From the IMG/VR virus record IMGVR_UViG_3300036819_000331, positions 1 through 64,000 of that record: a DNA stretch of 64,000 nt. The stretch is one strand, 5' to 3'. A program made the position numbers and the translations under genes. Positions 56,927 through 64,000 of this stretch are shown one piece after another. Position 1 is the first letter of the stretch. Each line of letters opens with the position of its first letter. The notes under the pieces were generated by a model, which was not told the origin of the DNA, searched no databases, and saw only the letters and a program-made list of their open reading frames with translations. The stretch is from a virus.

Positions 56927-59236
56927 ATGTCCGAGCTTCGGCTATTCGTTCCCATTGGGAAAGTCGATGCCGCGAAGCGCCTTGTGTATGGGACGTTGAC
57001 GGCGGAGACGCCTGACAAAAGCGGCGAAATTTTTGATTACGCCAGCGGTAAGCCCGCGGTGCAGGCCTGGTCCGATGAGATTAAGGCGGCCACGAAGGGC
57101 AAGTCCCTCGGCAACGTGCGCGCGATGCACGACAAGATCGCTGCTGGTAAGTTCACCGATATTGTCTACGACGACGAGAACAAGCGCATTGAGGGCGCGG
57201 CGAAGATCATCGACGACGCCGAATGGGAAAAGGTCGTCGAAGGCGTTTACACCGGGTTTTCAATCGGGGGATCGTATACCAAGCGTTGGCAGGACAAAGA
57301 CAATCCCAGCCTCTGGCGCTTCACGCCCGAACTGAGCGAAATCTCGCTCGTCGATAACCCCTGCGTCCCCACCGCGACCTTCGAATACATCAAAGCCGAC
57401 GGCTCGCGCGAAATGCGCAAATTCATCACCCATTCACACAAAGAGGATTCTATGGACCCCAAGGCACTCGCTGCCGCCAAAGAGGCGCTGGCAAAAGGCA
57501 CCGCGACGGATGAGCAGAAAACGTTGCTGGCAAAAGAAACCGCCGAGCTGCTGAGAGCCGCGCAGGAAGCTGATGCCAAAGGTGAGGCCACCGATGACCA
57601 GAAGGCTCTCGTGAAAGCCGCGGCCGATGAAGCCGCGAAGGTCGTGCTGGTAAAGGACGGCAAGCCGGTGAAGCCCAAGACCGCGCCTGTGCAGGATAAC
57701 GCGTGGATCGCCCCGACCGACGGCTCCCGCCACGCCACGAAGCGGGAAGCGGAGATCCACGAATTACACCTCGAAAAACAGGCCGAGCTCGCGCCTGGCC
57801 TCGCCCAGATGGACGCCCTGCTGAAAGGTGCCAAGACGCCCGCCGAGGATGAGGACGAAGACGCCGAAGGCGACGACGAGGACGCCAAGGCCAAAAAGAA
57901 GGAGCGCCGCGAGAAAAAGGCCAAGGAGAAGGCCGAAAAGGACGACGCCGAGATGGCGGCGAAGGCCAAGGAAAAAGAGGAGGCCGACAAGGCCGCTGCG
58001 GACGAACTGGCGAAGAAGGCCAAAGAGCAAGCTGATGCGGCTGCCACGCTCGGCAAAAAGGATTACTCCGATAAGGAGCGCAAGGAAATGGCCGACAAAG
58101 GTGAGGCCATGGCCGGCGGCGAGTTCCCAATCAAAACGAAGAAGGATGTCGAGGACGCCGTCAAAGATTGGGGCCGCGCAGGATCGAAACCGGACGTAAA
58201 AGCCCATATCATCGCCCGGGCAAAGGCTATCGGCGCTGAGGACGCGCTGCCTGACGGCTGGATAAAGAAGGATAAGAAGGAAAAAGCGACACCGACCGGC
58301 AAGCTCGAAAAGGGCCTGCATCAGGTGGGCTGGCTCGCGCGCATGCTCGATGAGTTGAACCAGTTCAAGGGCTGCGTGGCAATGGAGCAGTATTTCGAGG
58401 GCGACACCGATAGCGAGTTGCCCGCGAAGCTCAAGTCGCTCGTCTCCGAAATGTGCGAGTTGCTGGTGACCCTCGTGCAGGAAGAGACCGAGGAATTGAC
58501 CGAAGGTGACGACGACGATGTCGAGATCCTCGAAATGGCCGCCGGTCTTCCCGCCGGTCATCCCGAAGCGATCGCGAAGGCCGCGCGCGCCAAGGCCGAG
58601 CCGCTGGTGAAGTCGGACAGCAAGAAGGATTCCGAGTTCGGTGCTCAGCTGGTCAAATTCGCCGAAGCGCTTGAAAAAGCCGGTGCTCGTCATAGCAAGG
58701 CCGATGCGGAGCGCGTGCAGGCGCTGCATGACCATGCGGCTGATGTCGTGAAATGCTTCGGAGCAATGGCCGAGAAATGCACCGACATGCACAAGGCGTC
58801 AGGAGAGGCGAAGAATACCGCCATCGATCTCGGTGCCAAAGGCGACCGCTACGAAGGCGAAGACGACACCGCAAACAAGAGCGCCGCGAAAATGAGCAAG
58901 CTGCTCGATGCGCTTCAGGCTGAGCGGGATAACGGCGCTGCGACAGCGAAGGTCCTGACCAGCACCTATGAACGACTTGAGAAGGCCATCCCCCTGATTG
59001 AAGGCCTTCAGAAGCAGAATGCGGAATTCGTTTCGAGAATTGAACACCTGGAATCGCAGCCTGCTGCGCCCAAGGGCAATGTGAGGACGATTTCCAAAGC
59101 TCAGGATAACGGTGATGCCGGTGGCGAAACCGAGGCTGAGTATCAGGCGAAGCTGGCGAAAATGAGTCCTGTGGAGAAGTCGCGCGAACTGATGAAGCTC
59201 GCGATGGCCAACCCTCAGGAATTGCAGCGCCTGTAG
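56927..59236 (+). CDS. Prohead protease/scaffold fusion (XkdF-like with DUF6582)
   Basis: Protein of 769 residues. Residues 1-160 are an XkdF-like prohead protease: RLVYGTLTAETPDKSGEIFD, H68 in VRAMHDK and S112 in GVYTGFSIGGSY as likely catalytic pair, ELSEISLVDNPCVP. Residues about 180-400 are Lys/Glu/Ala-rich and scaffold-like (KAKKKERREKKAKEKAEKDD). DUF6582 follows at about 380-450: KDYSDKERKEMADKGEAMAG, TKKDVEDAVKDWGRAG, AHIIARAKAIGA. The C-terminus is coiled coil. It probably scaffolds the capsid and then processes it. Confidence 0.8.
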   Translation: MSELRLFVPIGKVDAAKRLVYGTLTAETPDKSGEIFDYASGKPAVQAWSDEIKAATKGKSLGNVRAMHDKIAAGKFTDIVYDDENKRIEGAAKIIDDAEWEKVVEGVYTGFSIGGSYTKRWQDKDNPSLWRFTPELSEISLVDNPCVPTATFEYIKADGSREMRKFITHSHKEDSMDPKALAAAKEALAKGTATDEQKTLLAKETAELLRAAQEADAKGEATDDQKALVKAAADEAAKVVLVKDGKPVKPKTAPVQDNAWIAPTDGSRHATKREAEIHELHLEKQAELAPGLAQMDALLKGAKTPAEDEDEDAEGDDEDAKAKKKERREKKAKEKAEKDDAEMAAKAKEKEEADKAAADELAKKAKEQADAAATLGKKDYSDKERKEMADKGEAMAGGEFPIKTKKDVEDAVKDWGRAGSKPDVKAHIIARAKAIGAEDALPDGWIKKDKKEKATPTGKLEKGLHQVGWLARMLDELNQFKGCVAMEQYFEGDTDSELPAKLKSLVSEMCELLVTLVQEETEELTEGDDDDVEILEMAAGLPAGHPEAIAKAARAKAEPLVKSDSKKDSEFGAQLVKFAEALEKAGARHSKADAERVQALHDHAADVVKCFGAMAEKCTDMHKASGEAKNTAIDLGAKGDRYEGEDDTANKSAAKMSKLLDALQAERDNGAATAKVLTSTYERLEKAIPLIEGLQKQNAEFVSRIEHLESQPAAPKGNVRTISKAQDNGDAGGETEAEYQAKLAKMSPVEKSRELMKLAMANPQELQRL

Positions 59237-59283
59237 CTATCCCTCCCTATTCCCATTAACCAATTCAATTTTTGAGGCTTTTT

Positions 59284-60813
59284 ATGCTCAGTCCCACGGC
59301 GGAAACCCTCGCGCTTACGCGCCAGGCACTCGCCAACAAAATGACGAAAGAGGAGGCCCTTGCAAAGGGCGTCACCGTCAGTACCGGCTTGGTCTATTAC
59401 GACCTGCAGGCTCCCGCAAAGAACCTGTACCCGGTAATCACTCCCCTGCGCAACGCCATTCCGCGCGTCGGCCGCCCGATCGGGTACGGCGACTCCGCGA
59501 AGTGGAAGCAGATCGCGGCAATCACTGGCTCCGGTTACGACGCGATGGGCTGGGTCCCGGAGGGCCAGCGCTCGGGCACGATGTCCTACAGCGCAACGCT
59601 CAAGTCTTCCACCTACATGACGCTGGGTGAAGAAGACTACGCGACCTACGAGGCCATCTCTGCCGGCGAAGGCTTCGAGAACGTCGAGTCCACCGACAGC
59701 TTGCGCACGCTGCAGAAAATGATGCTCAAGGAAGAGTCCGCTCTTCTGGGTGGCAACGGCGGCGGTGTCCAGCTCGGCACTCCCACGGCTCCTACCCTCG
59801 CTGCTGCGGGTTCTGGCGCAACGCTTCCTGCCCTGACGTACTCCGTAATCGCAGTGGCACTGACCTATGAGGGCTGGCGCAATGCGACTCTGGCGGCTGG
59901 CGTTGCAACCACCAAGACCATCACCGGTGCTGACGGCGGAACCTTCGTGCTGAACGGCGGCTCTTCCAATAAATCCGCCAGCACCACTCAGGCCATAACC
60001 CTCGGCCAGACGCTTTCCGCTACCGTTCCCGCAATCCAGGGCGCGGTTGCTTATGCGTGGTTCGTTGGTGCGGTCGGCAGCGAGACGCTGCAGGCGATCA
60101 CCAACATCAACAGCACGACCTTCGCGGCTCCGCTTACCGCTGGCCGTCAGGCTGCTACCGCCGTAACCGCCGACAGCTCGTCCAACCCCGGCCTGGCCTA
60201 CGACGGCCTGATGACACAGGCGTTCAATACGAACAACCTCGCCTACGTCAACATCATGGCCACCGGCACTGCCGGCACGGGCACGCCGCTTACTGCGTCG
60301 GGCCGCGGCTCGGTGGTTGAGATCGACAACATGCTTCGCAGCATGTGGGACAACTACCGCCTCAGTCCCTCGGTTCTCTACGTCAACAGCCAGGAGCTCA
60401 TCAACATCACCAATAAGGTGCTGGGAACTGGTACGAGCTCGCTGCTGCGCTACGACGCCCCGGCAAACGGCGGCATGGCATCTCCCATCGCAAGCGGTGT
60501 CATCGAATGGTACTTCAATCCCTTCGGCGGCGCCAATGCGGACGACGGCAGCACTGGCGGCGTAAAGATGCCGATCCGGGTGCATCCGAACGTTCCGCCC
60601 GGCACCATCGTTGCCTGGACCAAGGAGCTGCCCGCCTGGTATCAGAACAATGAGGTCCCGAACGTCGCGGAGGTCATCGCGCGCAAGGATTACTACCGCA
60701 TTGACTGGCCGCCCCGCACCCGCAAGCGCGAGTACGGCGTGTATGCCGAGACGACACTCGCGGTCTATGCAACTTTCGGCCTCGGGATCATTACGAACAT
60801 CGCCAATGGTTAA
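59284..60813 (+). CDS. Major capsid protein with insertion domain
   Basis: Protein of 509 residues from ATG 59284 (GAGG upstream). N-terminal LTRQALANKMTKEEALAKGV and PAKNLYPVITPLRNAIPRV, then WKQIAAITGSGYDAMGWVPE and a conserved C-terminus (IRVHPNVPPGTIVAWTKELP, YGVYAETTLAVYATFGLGII) are those of HK97-fold capsid proteins. Residues about 170-290 are an extra Ala/Thr/Gly beta domain (YSVIAVALTYEGWRNATLAA, AIQGAVAYAWFVGAVGSETL), like fibronectin or Ig insertions. Makes the icosahedral shell. Confidence 0.88.
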   Translation: MLSPTAETLALTRQALANKMTKEEALAKGVTVSTGLVYYDLQAPAKNLYPVITPLRNAIPRVGRPIGYGDSAKWKQIAAITGSGYDAMGWVPEGQRSGTMSYSATLKSSTYMTLGEEDYATYEAISAGEGFENVESTDSLRTLQKMMLKEESALLGGNGGGVQLGTPTAPTLAAAGSGATLPALTYSVIAVALTYEGWRNATLAAGVATTKTITGADGGTFVLNGGSSNKSASTTQAITLGQTLSATVPAIQGAVAYAWFVGAVGSETLQAITNINSTTFAAPLTAGRQAATAVTADSSSNPGLAYDGLMTQAFNTNNLAYVNIMATGTAGTGTPLTASGRGSVVEIDNMLRSMWDNYRLSPSVLYVNSQELINITNKVLGTGTSSLLRYDAPANGGMASPIASGVIEWYFNPFGGANADDGSTGGVKMPIRVHPNVPPGTIVAWTKELPAWYQNNEVPNVAEVIARKDYYRIDWPPRTRKREYGVYAETTLAVYATFGLGIITNIANG

Positions 60814-60838
60814 CAAGTAGTTAACGACGTGCCTGTCA

Positions 60839-60864
60839 GTGCCCATCTCTTCGGGGGTGGGCAC
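60839..60864 (+). terminator. Hairpin after the capsid gene
   Basis: GTGCCCA (60839-60845) and TGGGCAC (60858-60864) form a 7-bp stem around a TCTTCGG loop. There is no T tract, so it may protect or process mRNA more than terminate it. Confidence 0.4.
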
Positions 60865-60896
60865 GCACAGATTCATCGCTGACCCAAGGAGTTCCT

Positions 60897-61169
60897 ATGG
60901 CTGAAAACCTGATTACCATGCAGCACGTCTCGAAAGGACCCGCTGCCTTCACCCACGCCCATGTGGCCGTCGAATCCGATGAGGACGGCATCATCGCCAT
61001 CCCGGCTGAATTCACGACACAGGCGAAGGCGCATGGCTTCACGGCCATTGCCTCGAAACCCGCTCCCAAGCCGCTGGCCAAGGACGCGGGTGGCGCGAAG
61101 GGCGGTGACAAGAAGAAACCCGGCGACGCAGAGGACGCGGGTGGCGCGAAGGGCGGTGACGGCAAGTAA
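60897..61169 (+). CDS. Small head protein with repeat tail
   Basis: Protein of 90 residues. Beta-type start (HVSKGPAAFTHAHVAVESDE, GIIAIPAEFTTQAKAHGFTA) and a Lys/Gly tail with two copies of EDAGGAKGGD-like units (KDAGGAKGGD, EDAGGAKGGD). Located between capsid and connector genes, where phages often keep a decoration or completion protein. AAGGAG precedes the ATG. Confidence 0.6.
   Translation: MAENLITMQHVSKGPAAFTHAHVAVESDEDGIIAIPAEFTTQAKAHGFTAIASKPAPKPLAKDAGGAKGGDKKKPGDAEDAGGAKGGDGK
61081..61160 (+). repeat. 29-bp direct repeat, period 51
   Basis: The same 29 bases occur at 61081-61109 and 61132-61160 (17 codons apart). The second copy contains the GTG start of the connector gene, so a duplication seems to have created or shifted the gene junction. 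Confidence 0.75.
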
Positions 61170-61983
61170 TCAGCTCACTACGCTGGCGAACGTCAAAGCG
61201 TGGGCGGGTGTCACCACCTCCAGCGATGACACGCTGCTGAACCGCCTGATCGCATCTGCAAGCCGCTTCATCCTCTCCTACCTCCAGCGGCCGACGCTCT
61301 TCGAGTACGTCTTCACCGACGTCTATGACGGCGTCGGCCAGCGGCAGCAAATTCTGCGGCACTGGCCGGTGCTTTCTATCGCGACGCTGCTCATTGGGAA
61401 CCAGACGATCCCAGCCGCACCATCGCCTTTCACCGGCTACGGCTGTGGATACGTCCTCGACCCGTGGGACGGCTTTCCTCCCGGCAGGCCGCAGGCGCTC
61501 TCACTGCGCGGCCATGAATTCTGGCGCGGATACAGCAATGTCGAGGTGACCTACACAGCCGGTTTCGTCGTGCAGAACGAGGCGCAGACCGTTCCAACCA
61601 CGCCGTATCAGGTGACAGTAAACGCTCCGAACGGCAACTGGGCTGTCGATCAGGGTGTTACCTATGCGAATGGCACGCCATTGACGCCTGTGGCGAGCGC
61701 TCCTTCGGTCGGCCAATATATCGCGCCGACGTCGACGAACGCCTTCTACCAATTCGCCGCGGCCGACGCGAACGCCTCGGTGCTCATCTCCTACAGCTAC
61801 ATCCCCGCCGACATCGAGCAGGCCTGTATCGAGATGGTCAGTGAGCGCTACAAGTACAAAGACCGCATTGGCCAGGTGAGTAAGAGCCTCGGCGGGCAGG
61901 AGACAGTATCGTTCAGCCAGAAGAACATGCCGGATTTCATTACGACGCTGTTGCAGCCGTACCGGCGCGTCATCCTCGTCTAA
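61156..61983 (+). CDS. Head-tail connector (gp6-like)
   Basis: Protein of 275 residues from GTG 61156, overlapping the previous gene by 14 bases; no later start fits. LTTLANVKAWAGVTTSSDDT, LLNRLIASASRFILSYLQRP and a late IEQACIEMVSERYKYKDRIG are hallmarks of gp6-type connectors, helical proteins joining portal to tail. Residues about 140-225 are an inserted beta module (QGVTYANGTPLTPVASAPSV, AADANASVLISYSYIP) also present in the tail tube. Confidence 0.78.
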   Translation: MTASNQLTTLANVKAWAGVTTSSDDTLLNRLIASASRFILSYLQRPTLFEYVFTDVYDGVGQRQQILRHWPVLSIATLLIGNQTIPAAPSPFTGYGCGYVLDPWDGFPPGRPQALSLRGHEFWRGYSNVEVTYTAGFVVQNEAQTVPTTPYQVTVNAPNGNWAVDQGVTYANGTPLTPVASAPSVGQYIAPTSTNAFYQFAAADANASVLISYSYIPADIEQACIEMVSERYKYKDRIGQVSKSLGGQETVSFSQKNMPDFITTLLQPYRRVILV

Positions 61984-61995
61984 CGGAGAGTTCCG

Positions 61996-62469
61996 GTGAT
62001 CTCAATCGCAGTTGATGACCGTGTCATCATGGCGCGGCTTGCGGCGATGCCGGATAAGCTCCGCGCGCGATTGCTGAAGACCACCTATGCCCTCGCCGAA
62101 AAGCTTAAGAGTAAGGTCCAGCAAAACCTGACGAACCGGCTGCTGAAGATTCAGACCGGTAAGTTGGTGCGCAGCATCTTCGAGCAGGTCACGAACGGGA
62201 CAAACGAAGTTGCCGGGCGCGTGTTTTCGAGCGGGCTGCCCTATGCGGCCATCCAGGAGTTCGGCGGTCAAACGAAAGCCCATATCATCGAAGCGAAGAA
62301 CGGCAAGGCCCTCATGTTCAACATGGGTGGAAAGGCTGTCTTCTTCAAACGGGTGCATCATCCCGGCTCGAACATCAAGGGCGCACATTACATGGGCGAG
62401 GCCTTCAAGGAAATGACGCCGGAAATTCAGGCGAGCTATGAACAGGCGGTGAGCCAGGGGACGAAATAG
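61996..62469 (+). CDS. HK97 gp10-like head-tail joining protein
   Basis: Protein of 157 residues from GTG 61996 (GGAGAG upstream). AEKLKSKVQQNLTNRLLKIQ, TGKLVRSIF, SGLPYAAIQEFGG and a final AFKEMTPEIQ match the HK97 gp10 family of minor tail/neck proteins. One base separates it from the next gene. Confidence 0.85.
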   Translation: MISIAVDDRVIMARLAAMPDKLRARLLKTTYALAEKLKSKVQQNLTNRLLKIQTGKLVRSIFEQVTNGTNEVAGRVFSSGLPYAAIQEFGGQTKAHIIEAKNGKALMFNMGGKAVFFKRVHHPGSNIKGAHYMGEAFKEMTPEIQASYEQAVSQGTK

Positions 62470-62904
62470 ATGGCGGCCACACGCGAGCAAATAATGCAGG
62501 CGCTGTTTGCGCTCGTGTCCGGGTCCGCGTCCTTCATCACGGCATCGCGCCGCCTCCGGCTCTGGACGGATGTTCCCGCTTCGGAGCGCCCGGCCATCTT
62601 CCAGTATGAGCGGGATGACACCTACACGCTGGGCCAGCAGTACACGCAACGCGTCGAAATGAACGTCGATCTGTACATCTACACAGCACCCGGCAATGAC
62701 AGCGGCGTGATACCAATCTCGATCCTCAACCCGCTGGTCGACGCGGTAGACGCAGCCCTTAAGCCCAGCATCGTGACGCGCAGGCAGACGCTTGGCGGCC
62801 TGGTGTCGCATTGCTACATCGACGGCAAAATTATGAAAGACCCCGGCGACATCGACGGCGACGGAATCGCGGTCATTCCGGTGAAAATCCTCGCGACGGT
62901 TTAA
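62470..62904 (+). CDS. Tail terminator/completion protein
   Basis: Protein of 144 residues. RAIFQYERDD-like segment (RPAIFQYERDDTYTLG), VEMNVDLYIYTAPGND and NPLVDAVDAALKPS follow the pattern of gpU-type tail terminators that cap the tail tube and join it to the head. Directly follows the gp10-like gene with no gap. Confidence 0.7.
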   Translation: MAATREQIMQALFALVSGSASFITASRRLRLWTDVPASERPAIFQYERDDTYTLGQQYTQRVEMNVDLYIYTAPGNDSGVIPISILNPLVDAVDAALKPSIVTRRQTLGGLVSHCYIDGKIMKDPGDIDGDGIAVIPVKILATV

Positions 62905-62933
62905 CCCTTCTTCCTTTTTAAGGAGTATCCCTC

Positions 62934-63698
62934 ATGACGGCTAATAATCCTCCCGGCCTTGGCTTTAACTCTGGCTGGGCGTTCCAGATCGACGGCGACA
63001 CTGTGCCGACTCCCACGCAATTCAAGATTCTCCAGAGCGCTTCGCTAGATTTCAAGAGCACGACGAAAGATCTCTTTGGACAAAACATTTTTCCCGTTGC
63101 GGTTGGGCGGTCACAGATAAAGACCGAGGGCAAGCTCAAGTTCGCCGATTATCAGGGCCGATATATCAGGGATTTCGTTGGGGCTCCCAATAACTCGCTA
63201 ATGGTCGCAGGCCAGACGCTTGTGGCCCTCAACGAGGCGGGCACTGTCGGCACCAGCCCATTCACGTATCAGACAACGAACCATACGACTCAGGTTCTCG
63301 ACCTCGGCGTGGTGTATGCGACCACGGGCATTCCGCTCACCCTAGTCGCTTCTTCGCCGACACAGGGCCAGTATTCGGTTTCCGCTGGCACCTACACCTT
63401 CAACTCCGCAGATTCCGGCGTGTCTGTCTATGTGTCCTACACCTACACGGTATCGACCGCGGGCGACAGCGTGACCATCAGCAATACGCAGGCGGGCGCG
63501 GCAAACTCGTTCCAGACCGTATTTGGCGCGGGTTACAACGGGCTCCAGACCAACTTCATCCTCAACGCCTGCATCCCCACGGACCTTAAGATCGCCGACT
63601 TCAAGATAGGCGATTTCTCCATGCCCGAATTGGGATTCAGCGCGGTCTGCAATGCGGCCGGGGTGCTCGGAACGATCAGCGTGCCCGTCACCAGCTAA
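62934..63698 (+). CDS. Major tail tube protein
   Basis: Protein of 254 residues. FQIDGDTVPTPTQFKILQSA, FKSTTKDLFGQNIFPVAVGR and KTEGKLKFADYQGRYIRDFV lead into a tail tube fold completed by a C-terminal part (FILNACIPTDLKIADFKIGD). Residues about 120-185 are an inserted beta module (LGVVYATTGIPLTLVASSPT, NSADSGVSVYVSYTYTV) resembling that in the connector. AAGGAG lies before the ATG. It forms the hexameric rings of the long tail. Confidence 0.78.
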   Translation: MTANNPPGLGFNSGWAFQIDGDTVPTPTQFKILQSASLDFKSTTKDLFGQNIFPVAVGRSQIKTEGKLKFADYQGRYIRDFVGAPNNSLMVAGQTLVALNEAGTVGTSPFTYQTTNHTTQVLDLGVVYATTGIPLTLVASSPTQGQYSVSAGTYTFNSADSGVSVYVSYTYTVSTAGDSVTISNTQAGAANSFQTVFGAGYNGLQTNFILNACIPTDLKIADFKIGDFSMPELGFSAVCNAAGVLGTISVPVTS

Positions 63699-63702
63699 GG
63701 TT

Positions 63703-64000
63703 ATGCCTGATATTTCTCCCGAGGAGCTGGCGCGCCAGAAAGCGATTATCGAGGCCCGCCTCAGGGATGAGCGCGTCCTGATCTTCACAAACCTGATGAA
63801 CGGCGTTCCGGACTGGAAGGTGGCGGAGCAGTTTCATAAAAGCGTGCCGGACATCATGCAGATATTCCGGTTCATCCTGCGTAAAATCAGGAGCCGCAGG
63901 CTTGAGCGGATGGAACCACCTATCATCGGCGATTCCATCGCGGAGATACGCAGGCAGCGCATCACCGTGCTGTCGATACTGCCGAAGCTGAATCTGGACA
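63703..64000 (+). CDS. Partial gene after tail tube
   Basis: First 99 residues of a frame cut by the window end. Helical, with a helix-turn-helix-like WKVAEQFHKSVPDIMQIFRF and a basic stretch (ILRKIRSRRLERM). Its place suggests a tail assembly chaperone, but the sequence alone does not show it. Confidence 0.5.
   Translation, partial: MPDISPEELARQKAIIEARLRDERVLIFTNLMNGVPDWKVAEQFHKSVPDIMQIFRFILRKIRSRRLERMEPPIIGDSIAEIRRQRITVLSILPKLNLD

Noticed and set aside
57247-58792. Long Ser/Ala- and Leu-rich minus-strand frames
   Set aside because: Mirror of the Lys/Glu-rich scaffold region, which explains their odd low complexity.
59215-60876. A 553-residue minus-strand frame
   Set aside because: Antisense to the major capsid gene; no domain pattern and no ribosome site.
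1-64000. tRNA genes and CRISPR arrays
   Set aside because: No cloverleaf with a TTCRANNC loop and no regularly spaced repeats were found by eye; a dedicated search could still reveal a divergent tRNA.

Overview
The window is most of the genome of a temperate, long-tailed (siphovirus-type) double-stranded DNA phage or prophage, probably of an alphaproteobacterium. The virus assignment rests on a complete head module at the right end (terminase small and large subunits, portal, MuF-like head protein, prohead protease/scaffold, major capsid protein, connector, tail terminator, tail tube), a CI/Cro-type switch, a RecE/RecT pair and dozens of tiny overlapping genes. The host assignment rests on a GapR/DUF2312 gene and a DUF736 gene, both mainly alphaproteobacterial. 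One secreted LamG protein instead has the C-terminal domain typical of Acidobacteria (Solibacter), so the host is inferred, not proven.

Layout. 0-13 kb is accessory: a SprT-like metalloprotease, a lipoprotein, a leftward run of small genes (2.3-5.8 kb), a HicB/HicA-like pair behind an operator-bearing promoter, an IS1595-type transposase gene without element ends, and DUF6471 plus a DNA methyltransferase with an Mrr-like tail. 13.4-29 kb reads leftward: a roughly 1730-residue DarB-like methylase/helicase, the LamG protein with a divergent XRE regulator, several unknown genes, a serine recombinase fused to a RepB-type primase, an HNH nuclease and a large ParB-like protein. 29-40 kb is the early leftward operon: a DnaQ-like exonuclease, RecT, RecE, an XRE regulator, four consecutive micro-membrane proteins and a long coiled-coil protein.

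At 40-41.1 kb lies the switch: a LexA/CI-like S24 repressor, a divergent Cro-like gene, and five copies of a 17-bp operator, two upstream of the leftward operon and three between repressor and cro. Rightward from 41.1 kb are T5orf172, GapR, a Tad2/DUF2829 anti-Thoeris homologue set among long structured spacers, a RusA-like resolvase, DUF4326, a second ParB-like protein, a DUF1376 replication protein and a Ref/YbcO-like HNH protein. An antisense two-gene cassette (TIR-domain protein plus a 93-residue partner) interrupts the rightward run just before the terminase. The window ends inside a short gene after the tail tube.

How the parts fit. The repressor would silence the leftward recombination operon and the rightward replication operon. 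RecE/RecT, the exonuclease, RusA, HNH, DUF1376, primase and ParB-like proteins form a replication/recombination set. DarB-like protein, methyltransferase and Lar-like protein look like protection against restriction, Tad2 like protection against Thoeris, and the TIR cassette and HicAB-like pair like weapons against rival phages or stability devices. No tyrosine integrase is visible; with the primase and ParB-like genes this leaves a plasmid-like lysogen as an open possibility.

Most notable: (1) the recombinase-primase fusion has a strong internal Shine-Dalgarno and start that would also yield free primase, as in RSF1010 MobA/RepB; (2) portal and MuF genes are joined by a dnaX-type A AAA AAG slip site and the MuF frame has no credible start of its own; (3) a TIR cassette and a Tad2 homologue occur in one phage; (4) the tail tube and head connector share the same beta-rich module.
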